NCBI GenBank assembly: GCA_031264475.1
Contig: JAISEA010000052.1
Span: 1 to 14,569, forward strand
Length of the DNA: 14,569 nucleotides
Source: Treponema sp.
GTDB lineage: Bacteria; Spirochaetota; Spirochaetia; Treponematales; Breznakiellaceae
Direction: 5' to 3'
Position 1 is the stretch's first letter. The number at the start of each line of letters is the position of its first letter. Shown here piece after piece: positions 1-5,574 of this stretch. Both the position numbers and the translations under genes were made by a program. Below the pieces are notes generated by a model that did no database searches, was not told the DNA's origin, and worked only from the letters and a program-made list of their open reading frames with translations.

Positions 1-281
1 ATCCATTTAGGAAGCAAAATGAATCGTTCTTTTAATCAGAACGAGTCGTTGTTTTAAGCAAAACGGATCATTTCTGACGCAAAATAAATCATTCTTGACG
101 CAAAACGGGTCATTTCTGAAGCAAAACGGGTCATTTCTGAAGCAAAACGGGTCGTTTCTGACGCAAAATGGGTCGTTCTTGACGCAGAATGAATCGTTTC
201 TGACGCAGAATGAATCGTTTCTGACGCAAAATGAGTCGTTTCTGACGCAAAATGAGTCGTTCTTTTAAGCAAAATTGATTA
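1..281. repeat. 21-bp tandem repeat array A, downstream of folK
   Basis: About 13 imperfect units, mostly 21 bp with a few of 22 bp, on the pattern (A)(A/C)GCAAAAYGRRTCRTTTCTG. The array probably continues to the left of the window. Adjacent units differ by point changes: AAACGGGTC, AAATGAGTC and GAATGAATC variants alternate. The last degenerate unit reaches the folK stop codon. Because 21 bp is a multiple of 3, the minus strand stays open and would encode a 7-residue repeat of the type THFASET, but nothing supports its translation. Each unit carries a short A-tract about two helical turns from the next. There are no spacers, so this is not CRISPR. A 15-base core (63-77) recurs inverted at 10959-10973. 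Confidence 0.9.
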
Positions 282-761
282 TTTGACTTGTTTGACGTTT
301 TGATCGGGCAGTTCTTTTAGTATACGGGCGTAAGGTTCGCCGGTGCGTGGATCCGCGGCTTGCGGTAACAGCGCCAAAAGCGGGACAAGGGCAAAAGCCC
401 GTTCCCGTAAACGCGGGTGGGGAATTTCCAGAGACCGATTAGACAAAACCCGCTGACCAAAGAGCAGTATGTCAATGTCGAGCGTCCGCTCCCCCCACCG
501 TTGTTCCTTTGTCCTGTCCCTGCCAAAAGCCGCCTCTATGCGGTGAATGGCTTCCAATAACCCTTCCGCCGTGAGAGCGCAGGCGCCGCAAACCGCCGTG
601 TTGAGAAAAGGCGGCTGATCCGTAACGCCCTGAGGCGCGGTCTTGAACATCGGCGCGACCCGTAAATCCGTCAAGATTTCCTGCAAATGCCTTATGGCGT
701 TTGCCAGAATCGCGCTCGAATCACCTTTATTTGAACCGAGTCCTAAAACAACTAATTCCAT
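279..761 (-). CDS. folK: 2-amino-4-hydroxy-6-hydroxymethyldihydropteridine pyrophosphokinase (HPPK)
   Basis: HPPK transfers pyrophosphate from ATP to 6-hydroxymethyl-7,8-dihydropterin in cytosolic folate synthesis. The 160-residue protein has the usual length. Family signatures are visible: the N-terminal GLGSNKGD (residues 7-14), the RWGERTLDIDILLFG block with the Mg-binding Asp pair D95 and D97, and the IPHPRLRERAFALVPLL segment from about residue 113. It lies 65 bp downstream of recA on the same strand, with a long hairpin in the gap, so it may be read from the recA promoter. No other folate gene (folP, folB) is nearby. No good ribosome binding site precedes the ATG, which follows an A/T-rich stretch. 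The stop codon is touched by repeat array A. Identification is firm from the motifs. Confidence 0.93.
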   Translation of the reverse strand: MELVVLGLGSNKGDSSAILANAIRHLQEILTDLRVAPMFKTAPQGVTDQPPFLNTAVCGACALTAEGLLEAIHRIEAAFGRDRTKEQRWGERTLDIDILLFGQRVLSNRSLEIPHPRLRERAFALVPLLALLPQAADPRTGEPYARILKELPDQNVKQVK

Positions 762-782
762 TTTAACTTTTAATACGCGGGT

Positions 783-816
783 GGAGGCTATACGCGATTG
801 TAAACGTATAGCCTCC
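783..816. terminator. 12-bp hairpin between recA and folK
   Basis: A perfect inverted repeat, GGAGGCTATACG (783-794) and CGTATAGCCTCC (805-816), with a 10-base loop. It begins about 10 bases past the recA stop codon. No T-run follows on either strand, so it is not a textbook intrinsic terminator. It could stabilise the recA mRNA 3' end, attenuate readthrough into folK, or mark a processing site. The structure is seen directly; its role is inferred. Confidence 0.55.
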
Positions 817-826
817 GTGTAGGTTA

Positions 827-2023
827 CTATACTGCGTCCGTATCGGAGTCAGTGTCGACTGGGGCGATTGCGGAATCTATGGGTAGTTCCGACTCTGGGG
901 CTGTGGTTTTCTTGGCGCGGGTTTTTTTTAGCAGACCACCGCCGCCTTCTTCCTTAGGGGGCGCAATGGGTTTTGGGAATTCGCGGTCAGGAAACATAAG
1001 TTTGCGGATTTTGAATTCAACCTCAGCCGCGAATTCGGGGTGTTCATCCAGATAAGTACGGGCGCTTTCCCGTCCTTGTCCGATTTTCTCGTCGCCGTAA
1101 GAGAACCATGAGCCTTTCTTGTCGATGATTTCGTATTTCACAGCCGCGTCAAGGAGTCCGCCCACCGCCGAGACGCCCTTGCCGAACATGATTTCCATCT
1201 CCACTTTGCGGAACGGCGGCGCGACTTTGTTCTTCATTACTTTCACGCGCACGCGGTTGCCGACCGCGTCCGAATCGCTTTTCTCAATGGTTTCAATCTT
1301 GCGGACGTCCAAACGAATGGACGCATAGAACTTGAGCGCGTTGCCGCCGGTTGTTGTTTCTGGGTTGCCGAACATCACGCCGATCTTCATGCGGATTTGA
1401 TTGATGAAGATGAGAATCGTCCTTGATTTGCTGATGATGGCGGTGAGTTTCCGCAAAGCCTGACTCATCAAGCGCGCTTGGAGTCCCATGTGAGAGTCTC
1501 CCATGTCCCCGTCGATTTCCGCTTGCGGGGTGAGAGCCGCCACAGAATCCACCACGATAACGTCAACCGCCCCGGAGCGCACAAGGTTTTCCGCGATTTC
1601 CAGCGCTTGCTCGCCATTGTCCGGCTGGGAAACCCACAAGTTTTCAACATCCACGCCGAGATTTCTCGCGTAGACAGGATCGAGCGCGTGTTCCGCGTCT
1701 ATGAACGCCGCGATGCCGCCAAGTTTCTGCGCTTCCGCCATGCAGTGGAGCGCCAGAGTCGTCTTGCCCGAAGATTCCGGACCGTAGATTTCTATGATCC
1801 TACCACGCGGGTATCCGCCTATGCCGAGGGCTTCGTCCAGCAGAATCGAGCCAGACGGAACAACTTCGATGCCAGACGCTATGCTATGGTCGCCCATTTT
1901 CATGATAGCGCCGACCCCGAATTGTTTCTCTATTTGAAGCCGCGCGGCTTCGAGAGCTTTTTCCTTTTCTTCGATAGAAATCAAATGAGCCGCGCCGCCG
2001 TGACTCTTTTTACTTTCAGCCAT
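827..2023 (-). CDS. recA: Recombinase RecA
   Basis: RecA is the DNA-dependent ATPase that forms filaments on single-stranded DNA, catalyses strand exchange and promotes LexA self-cleavage. All core motifs are present: Walker A GPESSGKT (81-88), the catalytic glutamate in FIDAEHALD (E111), Walker B VIVVD (155-159), the L1 loop around residues 170-190, [10 protein letters not shown], and the L2 loop [13 protein letters not shown] (from 215). Walker A lies about 15 residues later than in E. coli because the N-terminus is longer. The C-terminus (from about residue 350) has a glycine run, a lysine-rich patch and an Asp-rich tail, which is usual for RecA. The start is supported by a GGAGG box (2032-2036) upstream of the ATG. 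The leader carries a palindrome (2056-2069) that might be an operator. The gene is complete at 398 residues. Confidence 0.98.
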   Translation of the reverse strand: MAESKKSHGGAAHLISIEEKEKALEAARLQIEKQFGVGAIMKMGDHSIASGIEVVPSGSILLDEALGIGGYPRGRIIEIYGPESSGKTTLALHCMAEAQKLGGIAAFIDAEHALDPVYARNLGVDVENLWVSQPDNGEQALEIAENLVRSGAVDVIVVDSVAALTPQAEIDGDMGDSHMGLQARLMSQALRKLTAIISKSRTILIFINQIRMKIGVMFGNPETTTGGNALKFYASIRLDVRKIETIEKSDSDAVGNRVRVKVMKNKVAPPFRKVEMEIMFGKGVSAVGGLLDAAVKYEIIDKKGSWFSYGDEKIGQGRESARTYLDEHPEFAAEVEFKIRKLMFPDREFPKPIAPPKEEGGGGLLKKTRAKKTTAPESELPIDSAIAPVDTDSDTDAV

Positions 2024-2055
2024 TTACCGTTTTCCTCCAGTATTTGTTTGATATT

Positions 2056-2069
2056 CTCTCATGTGAGAG
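2056..2069. promoter_or_regulatory. Palindrome in the recA leader, possible operator
   Basis: CTCTCA-TG-TGAGAG is a 6+2+6 palindrome between the candidate recA promoter and the ribosome binding site. RecA genes are commonly LexA-controlled, and LexA sites are palindromic, but this sequence matches neither the E. coli nor the B. subtilis SOS box. It could also form a short hairpin in the mRNA leader. The palindrome is seen directly; regulation is a guess. Confidence 0.35.
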
Positions 2070-2108
2070 TCGCTTACTATATGGTATTCAAATGTAATTT
2101 GCTTTTAA

Positions 2109-2117
2109 AGTATAGCA
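2109..2117 (-). promoter_or_regulatory. Candidate extended -10 promoter of recA
   Basis: On the minus strand the sequence reads TGC-TATACT, which fits the extended -10 pattern TGnTATAAT. It lies about 85 bp upstream of the recA start and only about 4 bp inside the edge of repeat cluster R1. No convincing -35 box is visible; the -35 position would fall within the repeat. This is a motif call only. Confidence 0.4.
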
Positions 2118-2120
2118 AAA

Positions 2121-2395
2121 AAACACCCTTTACGTCCACCACCCGCAGGGTGTTAGACAACTTCACACGGGGTGTTGTTTGACACCCTTCGGGTGTTTAA
2201 ATACTTCACAAGGGGTGTTGTCCGAAAGGGGGATCCGCTGACTCCGTCTTGACGGCTACGCTTGCTCGCAAGCGGAGCCTGTTCGATGCTAGGGGTTCCA
2301 CTGACATCGCATCCAAGGTGTCAGACATCTTCGCAATGGGCATTGTTTGAAAGGAACGCGACAGAGCAAGAAGTTTTAAAACACCCGAAGGGTGT
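2121..2395 (+). repeat. Intergenic repeat cluster R1 (CTTCGGG hairpin family)
   Basis: About 275 bp of modular repeats between the divergent recA and outer membrane protein genes. In order: an ACACCCT/AGGGTGT inverted pair (2123-2153), a CTTCACACGGGGTGTTGT tail, the hairpin ACACCCTTCGGGTGT, a CTTCACAAGGGGTGTTGTCC tail, a second hairpin GGCTaCGCTTG/CAAGCGgAGCC (2254-2279), a degenerate tail near 2326, and a closing ACACCCGAAGGGTGT (2381-2395). The overall order matches cluster R4, including the shared run that starts GTTTAAATACTTCACAAGG and the run just before the closing hairpin (TTTAAAACACCCGAAGGG). No gene is supported in this interval. It resembles a REP- or MITE-type element. Confidence 0.85.
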
Positions 2396-2414
2396 GGAAT
2401 AATTTATAAGGACG

Positions 2415-2439
2415 TGGTATAGTAATAGTAGAAAGGAGA
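2415..2439 (+). promoter_or_regulatory. Extended -10 promoter and ribosome binding site of the beta-barrel gene
   Basis: TGG-TATAGT (2415-2423) fits an extended -10 element 22 bases upstream of the ATG at 2445. The -35 position (about 2395-2400, TGGAAT) begins where repeat cluster R1 ends. A strong Shine-Dalgarno AAGGAGA (2433-2439) sits six bases before the ATG. The RBS is clear; the promoter is a motif-based call. Confidence 0.5.
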
Positions 2440-2444
2440 ACCGA

Positions 2445-2963
2445 ATGAGAAAAACTTTACCGATTTTGTTCTTTATGGTTATTATCTTTTTCCCCGCGGG
2501 CAAGGCGTGCGCCCAGAGCAAGGCGGTTCAACTAGGATTTGGTTTTGAAGGAAACATGAATACAGCCCACGGCGGGGCTTTTGGGCGTTCTATAAGCGTT
2601 GATATCCAGCTTTTCAAATATATAGTCAACGGCGTTGCTCTGACCATAAGCGATGACTTCGAAAGATTTACCGCCATAGAGCCAGAGACCTTCGTGCGTT
2701 ATTACCTTCCGCTTAACAGCATCCCCGCGTTGAGAGAGAAGGCTCTTTTCAACATAAAAGACGGCGGTTTCTTTGTTCAAGGCGACCTAGGCGTGAGCAT
2801 AGACATGGGGCTTACGACTAATGTTACGCCCCGACTTCTTGGCGGGCTGACTATGGGTCTGCGCTACTTATACAAGGACGGCGACTACTATATAGAACCC
2901 TTTCTCAAGACAGGCTACCCCTTTCTCTTTGGCGGCGGCTTGAGATTCGGGTGCAAATTTTAA
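2445..2963 (+). CDS. Secreted small beta-barrel-like protein, unknown function
   Basis: A 172-residue protein with a classical signal peptide: MRK, a hydrophobic stretch of about 13 residues, and a probable cleavage site after ACA (residue 23). The mature part has alternating short polar/hydrophobic segments rich in Gly, aromatic residues and turns, and it ends in RFGCKF with a terminal Phe. That is typical of small outer membrane beta-barrels. It is too short for a porin and could form an 8-stranded barrel. I do not recognise a named family. It is followed 21 bp later by a lipoprotein gene on the same strand, so the pair is probably co-transcribed and acts at the cell envelope. An excellent RBS fixes the start. 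Function unknown. Confidence 0.75.
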   Translation: MRKTLPILFFMVIIFFPAGKACAQSKAVQLGFGFEGNMNTAHGGAFGRSISVDIQLFKYIVNGVALTISDDFERFTAIEPETFVRYYLPLNSIPALREKALFNIKDGGFFVQGDLGVSIDMGLTTNVTPRLLGGLTMGLRYLYKDGDYYIEPFLKTGYPFLFGGGLRFGCKF

Positions 2964-2984
2964 TCTTTTCAAAGAGGCGTTAAA

Positions 2985-3557
2985 ATGAAACGATTCTTTT
3001 ACCTTTTACCGATATTTCTTATTGCTTGCGGCAATCCTTTCTACGAGGAGTCCTATGAATCGCCTGACGACGTAGTTTCGATAAAGGTAACCGAACCATC
3101 GAAAAGACTCTACAAATACGGCGAGGCGTTTGATCGCAGTGGGTTGAGTGTCGAAGCTTTTCGGCGGAATGGAACCTCGTATGCCGAAAAAACCCCCGTC
3201 ATATCGGGTTTCGACTCCACGCGGGAAGGTATTCAGACTATAACGGTTTCCGCAGGCGGAAAATCTCATCAATTTATCGTGGGAGTGATGCTCTTTGCGA
3301 TGAAGCCTTCGTCCCCGGAGATTTCCGTACAAAGAAACGGAGCTATTACGCTTGAAACTGAAAATGAAACAAGCGTTTCATGGACGGTTTATATATTCAA
3401 GGACAGTCTTTTAGAATCCTCGCCTAAACTCGATCCGCGAACCGGCGCAAGCATAGCCTTCAACGCGCCGTTCAGCGCGGGAGACTATATAATCGCGGCG
3501 AATCTTCGGGTAAAAGGCGTAACATCGTGTCGTTTTTACCTATTAAGAGTCATCTAA
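2985..3557 (+). CDS. Putative lipoprotein with bacterial Ig-like segment
   Basis: A 190-residue protein beginning MKRFFYLLPIFLIAC. The hydrophobic leader ends in a lipobox with Cys15 as the likely lipidated residue. Residues about 31-102 resemble a bacterial Ig-like (Big_3-type) domain: the pattern IKVTEPSKRLYKYGEAFD, then SGLSVEAF, then ISGFDSTREGIQTITVSAGG is the usual repeat of such domains in surface lipoproteins. The rest shows no recognised domain. A GAGG-containing RBS precedes the ATG. The neighbouring secreted barrel suggests an envelope pair. The TAA stop directly abuts repeat cluster R2. Substrate or partner unknown. Confidence 0.78.
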   Translation: MKRFFYLLPIFLIACGNPFYEESYESPDDVVSIKVTEPSKRLYKYGEAFDRSGLSVEAFRRNGTSYAEKTPVISGFDSTREGIQTITVSAGGKSHQFIVGVMLFAMKPSSPEISVQRNGAITLETENETSVSWTVYIFKDSLLESSPKLDPRTGASIAFNAPFSAGDYIIAANLRVKGVTSCRFYLLRVI

Positions 3558-3737
3558 CACACCCTTCGGGTGTTTCAATACTTCACAATGGTTATTGTCC
3601 GACACCCAAAGGGTGTTTACTGACTTCACACGGGGTGTTGTCGAAAGGGGACGCCGCTGACCCCGTCTTGACGGTTACGCTTCACCCTTCGGGTGTTGGA
3701 CGACTTCACACGGGGTGTTGTCGAAAGGGGACAGCGG
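3557..3737 (+). repeat. Intergenic repeat cluster R2
   Basis: The cluster begins at the lipoprotein stop codon. It has three hairpin-plus-tail modules: ACACCCTTCGGGTGT (3559-3573) with a CTTCACAATGG tail; a variant hairpin ACACCCAAAGGGTGT with a CTTCACACGGGGTGTTGTC tail; and a third hairpin near 3683-3697 with the same tail. The second hairpin of R1/R4 is present only as its left half (GGTTACGCTT, near 3672-3681) and is interrupted there by the third module. This shows that modules insert into or recombine with one another. No gene is supported. Confidence 0.85.
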
Positions 3738-3747
3738 CGAGCGGACG

Positions 3748-4053
3748 GTGTCAGACGCGGCGTGGTGTCAGCGTGGTGTCGGACACCTCGCCGCTGACAC
3801 CGCACGTCTGGCACCACGCCGCTGACACCACGCTGACACCACGCCGCCGGACACCGCGTGTCTGACCCCGCGCTGACACCGCACGTCTGGCACCACGTTG
3901 CTGACACCACGCCGCTGACACCGCACTGACACCACGTGTCTGACACCACGCCGCCGACACCGCGCTGACACCGCGTGTCTGACACCACGCCGCTGATCCC
4001 ACGCCGCTGACACTGCACGTCTGACACCACGCCCTGACACCACGCTGACACCA
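3748..4053. repeat. GC-rich ~14-bp tandem array with an inverted left end
   Basis: Units built on CTGACACC plus ACGCCG, GCACGT or GCGTGT, about 14 bp long but with skipped half-units. From 3794 to 4050 there are 13 exact CTGACACC cores and about eight one-base variants. The first three cores (3748-3777) are in the opposite orientation (GGTGTCAG), meeting the rest at the odd palindrome GGTGTC-G-GACACC (3775-3787). The repeat contains no stop codon in several frames and so creates long spurious ORFs. Its right end joins a transposase stump. Single relics of the unit occur near 12648 and 12763. Confidence 0.88.
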
Positions 4054-4272
4054 CGCCGCCTTTAGTTCATCTAGCTCATTCATCGTTTCCACCTTTATCC
4101 TTTTGGGCAGCATATCTTCCCGCCCATACTGCTTCAGCCACCTGCTTAGTGTCGAACCTCCACGAATCCCATTTCTGCGCCTCGCTTCGTTTAGGTTCTG
4201 ATACTTCCCGTTGCCCATGTCCTCCACTAGCCTGCGCTTAAACGCCTTGCTGTATCTTATCACATCTCGCAT
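4054..4272 (-). pseudogene. Truncated IS transposase OrfA (helix-turn-helix part only)
   Basis: The first 73 codons encode a protein starting MRDVIRYSKAFKRRLVEDM, followed by ARRRNGIRGGSTLSRWLKQYG. That is the Tnp_1-type helix-turn-helix of IS3-like OrfA proteins, which bind the element's ends. The start is intact, with a GAGGAG-type RBS upstream. After residue 73 (LKAA) the frame runs directly into the 14-bp tandem array and reads repeat-encoded WCQRGV-type sequence down to position 3751. The leucine-zipper part, the rest of OrfA and all of OrfB are missing. It is a remnant and cannot support transposition alone. The IS family is inferred from the N-terminus; the truncation is seen directly. 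Confidence 0.75.
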
Positions 4273-4289
4273 CTTTCTTCTCCTCTCGT

Positions 4290-4312
4290 GTCAACTTTAC
4301 ACCAGGACGCGA
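4290..4312. other. Possible IS end upstream of the transposase remnant
   Basis: The near-palindrome GTGTCAACTTTACAC lies just upstream of the transposase RBS, where the terminal repeat of an IS would be expected. The other end is not visible in the window, so no inverted-repeat pair or target duplication can be shown. This is an inference from position only. Confidence 0.3.
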
Positions 4313-4343
4313 CATAACTGCTAACTGCTATTTGTTATTTGCC

Positions 4344-4454
4344 CTAACAACGCGGAGGTTCCGCTTGTTTACAAGCGTAACCGTCCTGTCGGGGACAGCG
4401 GGTCCGCCTTTCTAACAACAACCCGTGTGAAGTCGCCTAACACCCGAAGGGTGT
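4344..4454 (-). repeat. Intergenic repeat cluster R3, just upstream of the rplU promoter
   Basis: A copy in reverse orientation. It holds the second hairpin GGTTcCGCTTG/CAAGCGtAACC (4357-4382, 4-base loop), a stretch with the complement of the GGGGACAGCGG segment, the tail (ACAACCCGTGTGAAG), and the hairpin ACACCCGAAGGGTGT (4440-4454). The final T of that hairpin is the first T of the rplU -35 box. Confidence 0.85.
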
Positions 4455-4506
4455 TGACTGTTTTTCAATTTTTTGCTATTATGTCATAATATTTTCTATA
4501 TAAGGA
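4454..4506 (+). promoter_or_regulatory. rplU operon promoter and RBS
   Basis: TTGACT (4454-4459), a 17-base spacer, and TATTAT (4477-4482) form a strong sigma70-type promoter. An AAGGA ribosome binding site (4502-4506) lies six bases before the rplU ATG. The predicted leader is only about 25 bases, so there is no room for a ribosomal-protein leader structure. The -35 box begins at the last base of repeat R3. Confidence 0.72.
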
Positions 4507-4512
4507 TTTGTT

Positions 4513-4827
4513 ATGTATGCATTAGTAGAGATTAAAGGCAAGCAGTATAAAGCTGAAAAAGACGCTCTCTTAAAAGTAGACCTTCTTGACGCTGAACCCG
4601 GTTCAACATTGAACATCGATTCCGTGTTGCTCGTATCGGACGACCTAGAGACTATGGTGGGTACGCCTTATGTCGCAGGGACTCATGTTATTGCGACTGT
4701 AGAATCCCACGAAAAAGACAAGAAAATCATCGTTTTCAAGTACAAGGCAAAGAAGGACTATCGACGAAAGCAAGGGCATCGGCAACGGTATTCTATCATC
4801 AAGATTAACGACATTGTAGCCGTATAA
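4513..4827 (+). CDS. rplU: Ribosomal protein bL21
   Basis: bL21 binds 23S rRNA in the 50S subunit. The 104-residue protein has the full family pattern: the start MYALVEIKGKQYK, a central beta-rich region, YKAKKDYRRKQGHRQRYS, and the C-terminal IKINDI. It is the first gene of the plus-strand cluster rplU-prp-rpmA-obgE-nadD/yqeK and directly follows a good promoter and RBS. Length and ends are normal. Confidence 0.97.
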   Translation: MYALVEIKGKQYKAEKDALLKVDLLDAEPGSTLNIDSVLLVSDDLETMVGTPYVAGTHVIATVESHEKDKKIIVFKYKAKKDYRRKQGHRQRYSIIKINDIVAV

Positions 4828-4874
4828 CAAGCGCACGAAATTGTGATTCTTGCGGGAACAGCGCGGAATTTATA

Positions 4875-5201
4875 ATGATAGAGATAAGTATTCATTTAGA
4901 AGATGGTCTTTTACGCTCTTGTTTCATAAACGGGCATGCGAAAGCCGGTCCAAGAGGTAAAGATATTGTCTGCGCGGCAGTTTCCACACTTGCCAAGACA
5001 GCGTGGCAAGTGCTTTCTATAAGAAAAGGCGTAACAGTCTTGGGAGAAGCCGCTGAACGTGGAGAATTTTCTCTTGAAGTAACGGCGTGCAAAAGCCAAG
5101 AGGCTTTTCTTGCAGGTATTAGTGCCTTCCTCATGGAAGGATTTGAATTGGTGGCAAGAGAATATCCAGAAAACTGTAGAGTGACAGTCGTCAAGGCGTG
5201 A
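4875..5201 (+). CDS. prp: Prp-type cysteine protease (YsxB family)
   Basis: A 108-residue member of the Prp family, which in Staphylococcus aureus removes an N-terminal extension from ribosomal protein bL27 before or during ribosome assembly. The catalytic pair is intact: His21 in INGHAKAG and Cys33 in DIVCAAVS. The gene sits between rplU and rpmA, the usual place for prp. The RBS is weak (GCGGAA). The oddity is that the bL27 encoded 36 bp downstream has no extension and no cleavage motif, so the known substrate is absent. It might cleave another target, act as a chaperone-like ribosome factor, or be a leftover. Family assignment is firm; function here is open. Confidence 0.88.
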   Translation: MIEISIHLEDGLLRSCFINGHAKAGPRGKDIVCAAVSTLAKTAWQVLSIRKGVTVLGEAAERGEFSLEVTACKSQEAFLAGISAFLMEGFELVAREYPENCRVTVVKA

Positions 5202-5237
5202 TTGACCACTATGAATACTATTTAAGGAGACAAAACT

Positions 5238-5489
5238 ATGGCCAGAAAAAGAGGCGGAAGCGGTGCGAAAAACGGACGGGATTCTAATCCCCAGTATCTC
5301 GGTATAAAAGCATCGGGCGGTTCCACGGTAAAAGCAGGAACTATTATTGCAAGACAGCGGGGAACAAAGATTCACCCCGGAGAGAACGTAGGATTGGGTG
5401 GCGATTACACCCTCTTCGCTTTGATTGACGGAGTCGTCTCCTTCAAAGATCGCCGCGGCCGCAAATTCGCGGCTGTAACGGCGCAGTAG
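5238..5489 (+). CDS. rpmA: Ribosomal protein bL27
   Basis: bL27 reaches toward the peptidyl transferase centre of the 50S subunit with its N-terminal arm. The 83-residue protein begins [19 protein letters not shown] and continues LGIKASGG and [21 protein letters not shown], the family core. The start is supported by AAGGAGA (5223-5229). The only in-frame or nearby alternative, an upstream ATG at 5211, meets a stop after four codons. The protein therefore has the short mature-type N-terminus seen in E. coli, not the Prp-cleaved extension of Firmicutes. A strong hairpin terminator follows. Confidence 0.97.
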   Translation: MARKRGGSGAKNGRDSNPQYLGIKASGGSTVKAGTIIARQRGTKIHPGENVGLGGDYTLFALIDGVVSFKDRRGRKFAAVTAQ

Positions 5490-5495
5490 GAGGAG
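5488..5495 (+). promoter_or_regulatory. Orphan Shine-Dalgarno sequence after rpmA
   Basis: AGGAGGAG overlaps the rpmA stop codon and is a near-perfect ribosome binding site, but no start codon with a meaningful reading frame follows it at normal spacing. The terminator hairpin (5507-5555) begins 11 bases later and separates it from the obgE start. It may be the original obgE RBS, displaced by insertion of the hairpin DNA. Confidence 0.4.
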
Positions 5496-5506
5496 AGAAT
5501 AGAGAG

Positions 5507-5561
5507 TAAAGAACAGAGGACGAGTTCTCAATAAGACTCCGTTTTCTGTTCTTTATTTTTT
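5507..5561 (+). terminator. Strong hairpin with T-run between rpmA and obgE
   Basis: TAAAGAACAGA (5507-5517) pairs perfectly with TCTGTTCTTTA (5545-5555). The stem is extended inward by two G-U pairs, AC with GT, and GAGT with ACTC around a 10-base loop. Six Ts follow at once (5556-5561). This is a textbook intrinsic terminator by shape. It sits inside what is normally one operon, 14 bases before the likely obgE start, so it may be an attenuator. Confidence 0.75.
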
Positions 5562-5574
5562 GTTCCCTGTTATC

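Noticed and set aside
54..272. Minus-strand ORF of 72 residues with a THFASET-type heptad repeat
   Set aside because: It is produced entirely by the 21-bp tandem array, whose length is a multiple of 3. It has no RBS and no recognisable domain, so it is not listed as a gene.
1..281. CRISPR array
   Set aside because: The repeats are directly tandem without unique spacers, and no cas gene is in the window. The same applies to the arrays at 3748-4053 and 10601-10980.
1478..2182. A 234-residue plus-strand ORF opposite recA
   Set aside because: It is antisense to the conserved 5' half of recA, has no domain, and arises from the GC-rich codon pattern of recA.
2251..2280. tRNA- or riboswitch-like RNA in the repeat hairpins
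   Set aside because: The hairpins recur in several clusters with different surroundings and do not form a cloverleaf or a known aptamer. They fit a repeat family better.
3626..4054. Several long overlapping ORFs through the GC-rich array
   Set aside because: The repeat unit lacks stop codons in several frames, so long ORFs arise on both strands. Coding in more than one frame at once shows that they are artefacts.
4489..4512. L21 mRNA leader or ribosomal-protein autoregulatory structure
   Set aside because: The predicted leader after the -10 box is only about 25 bases, and no conserved fold is visible.
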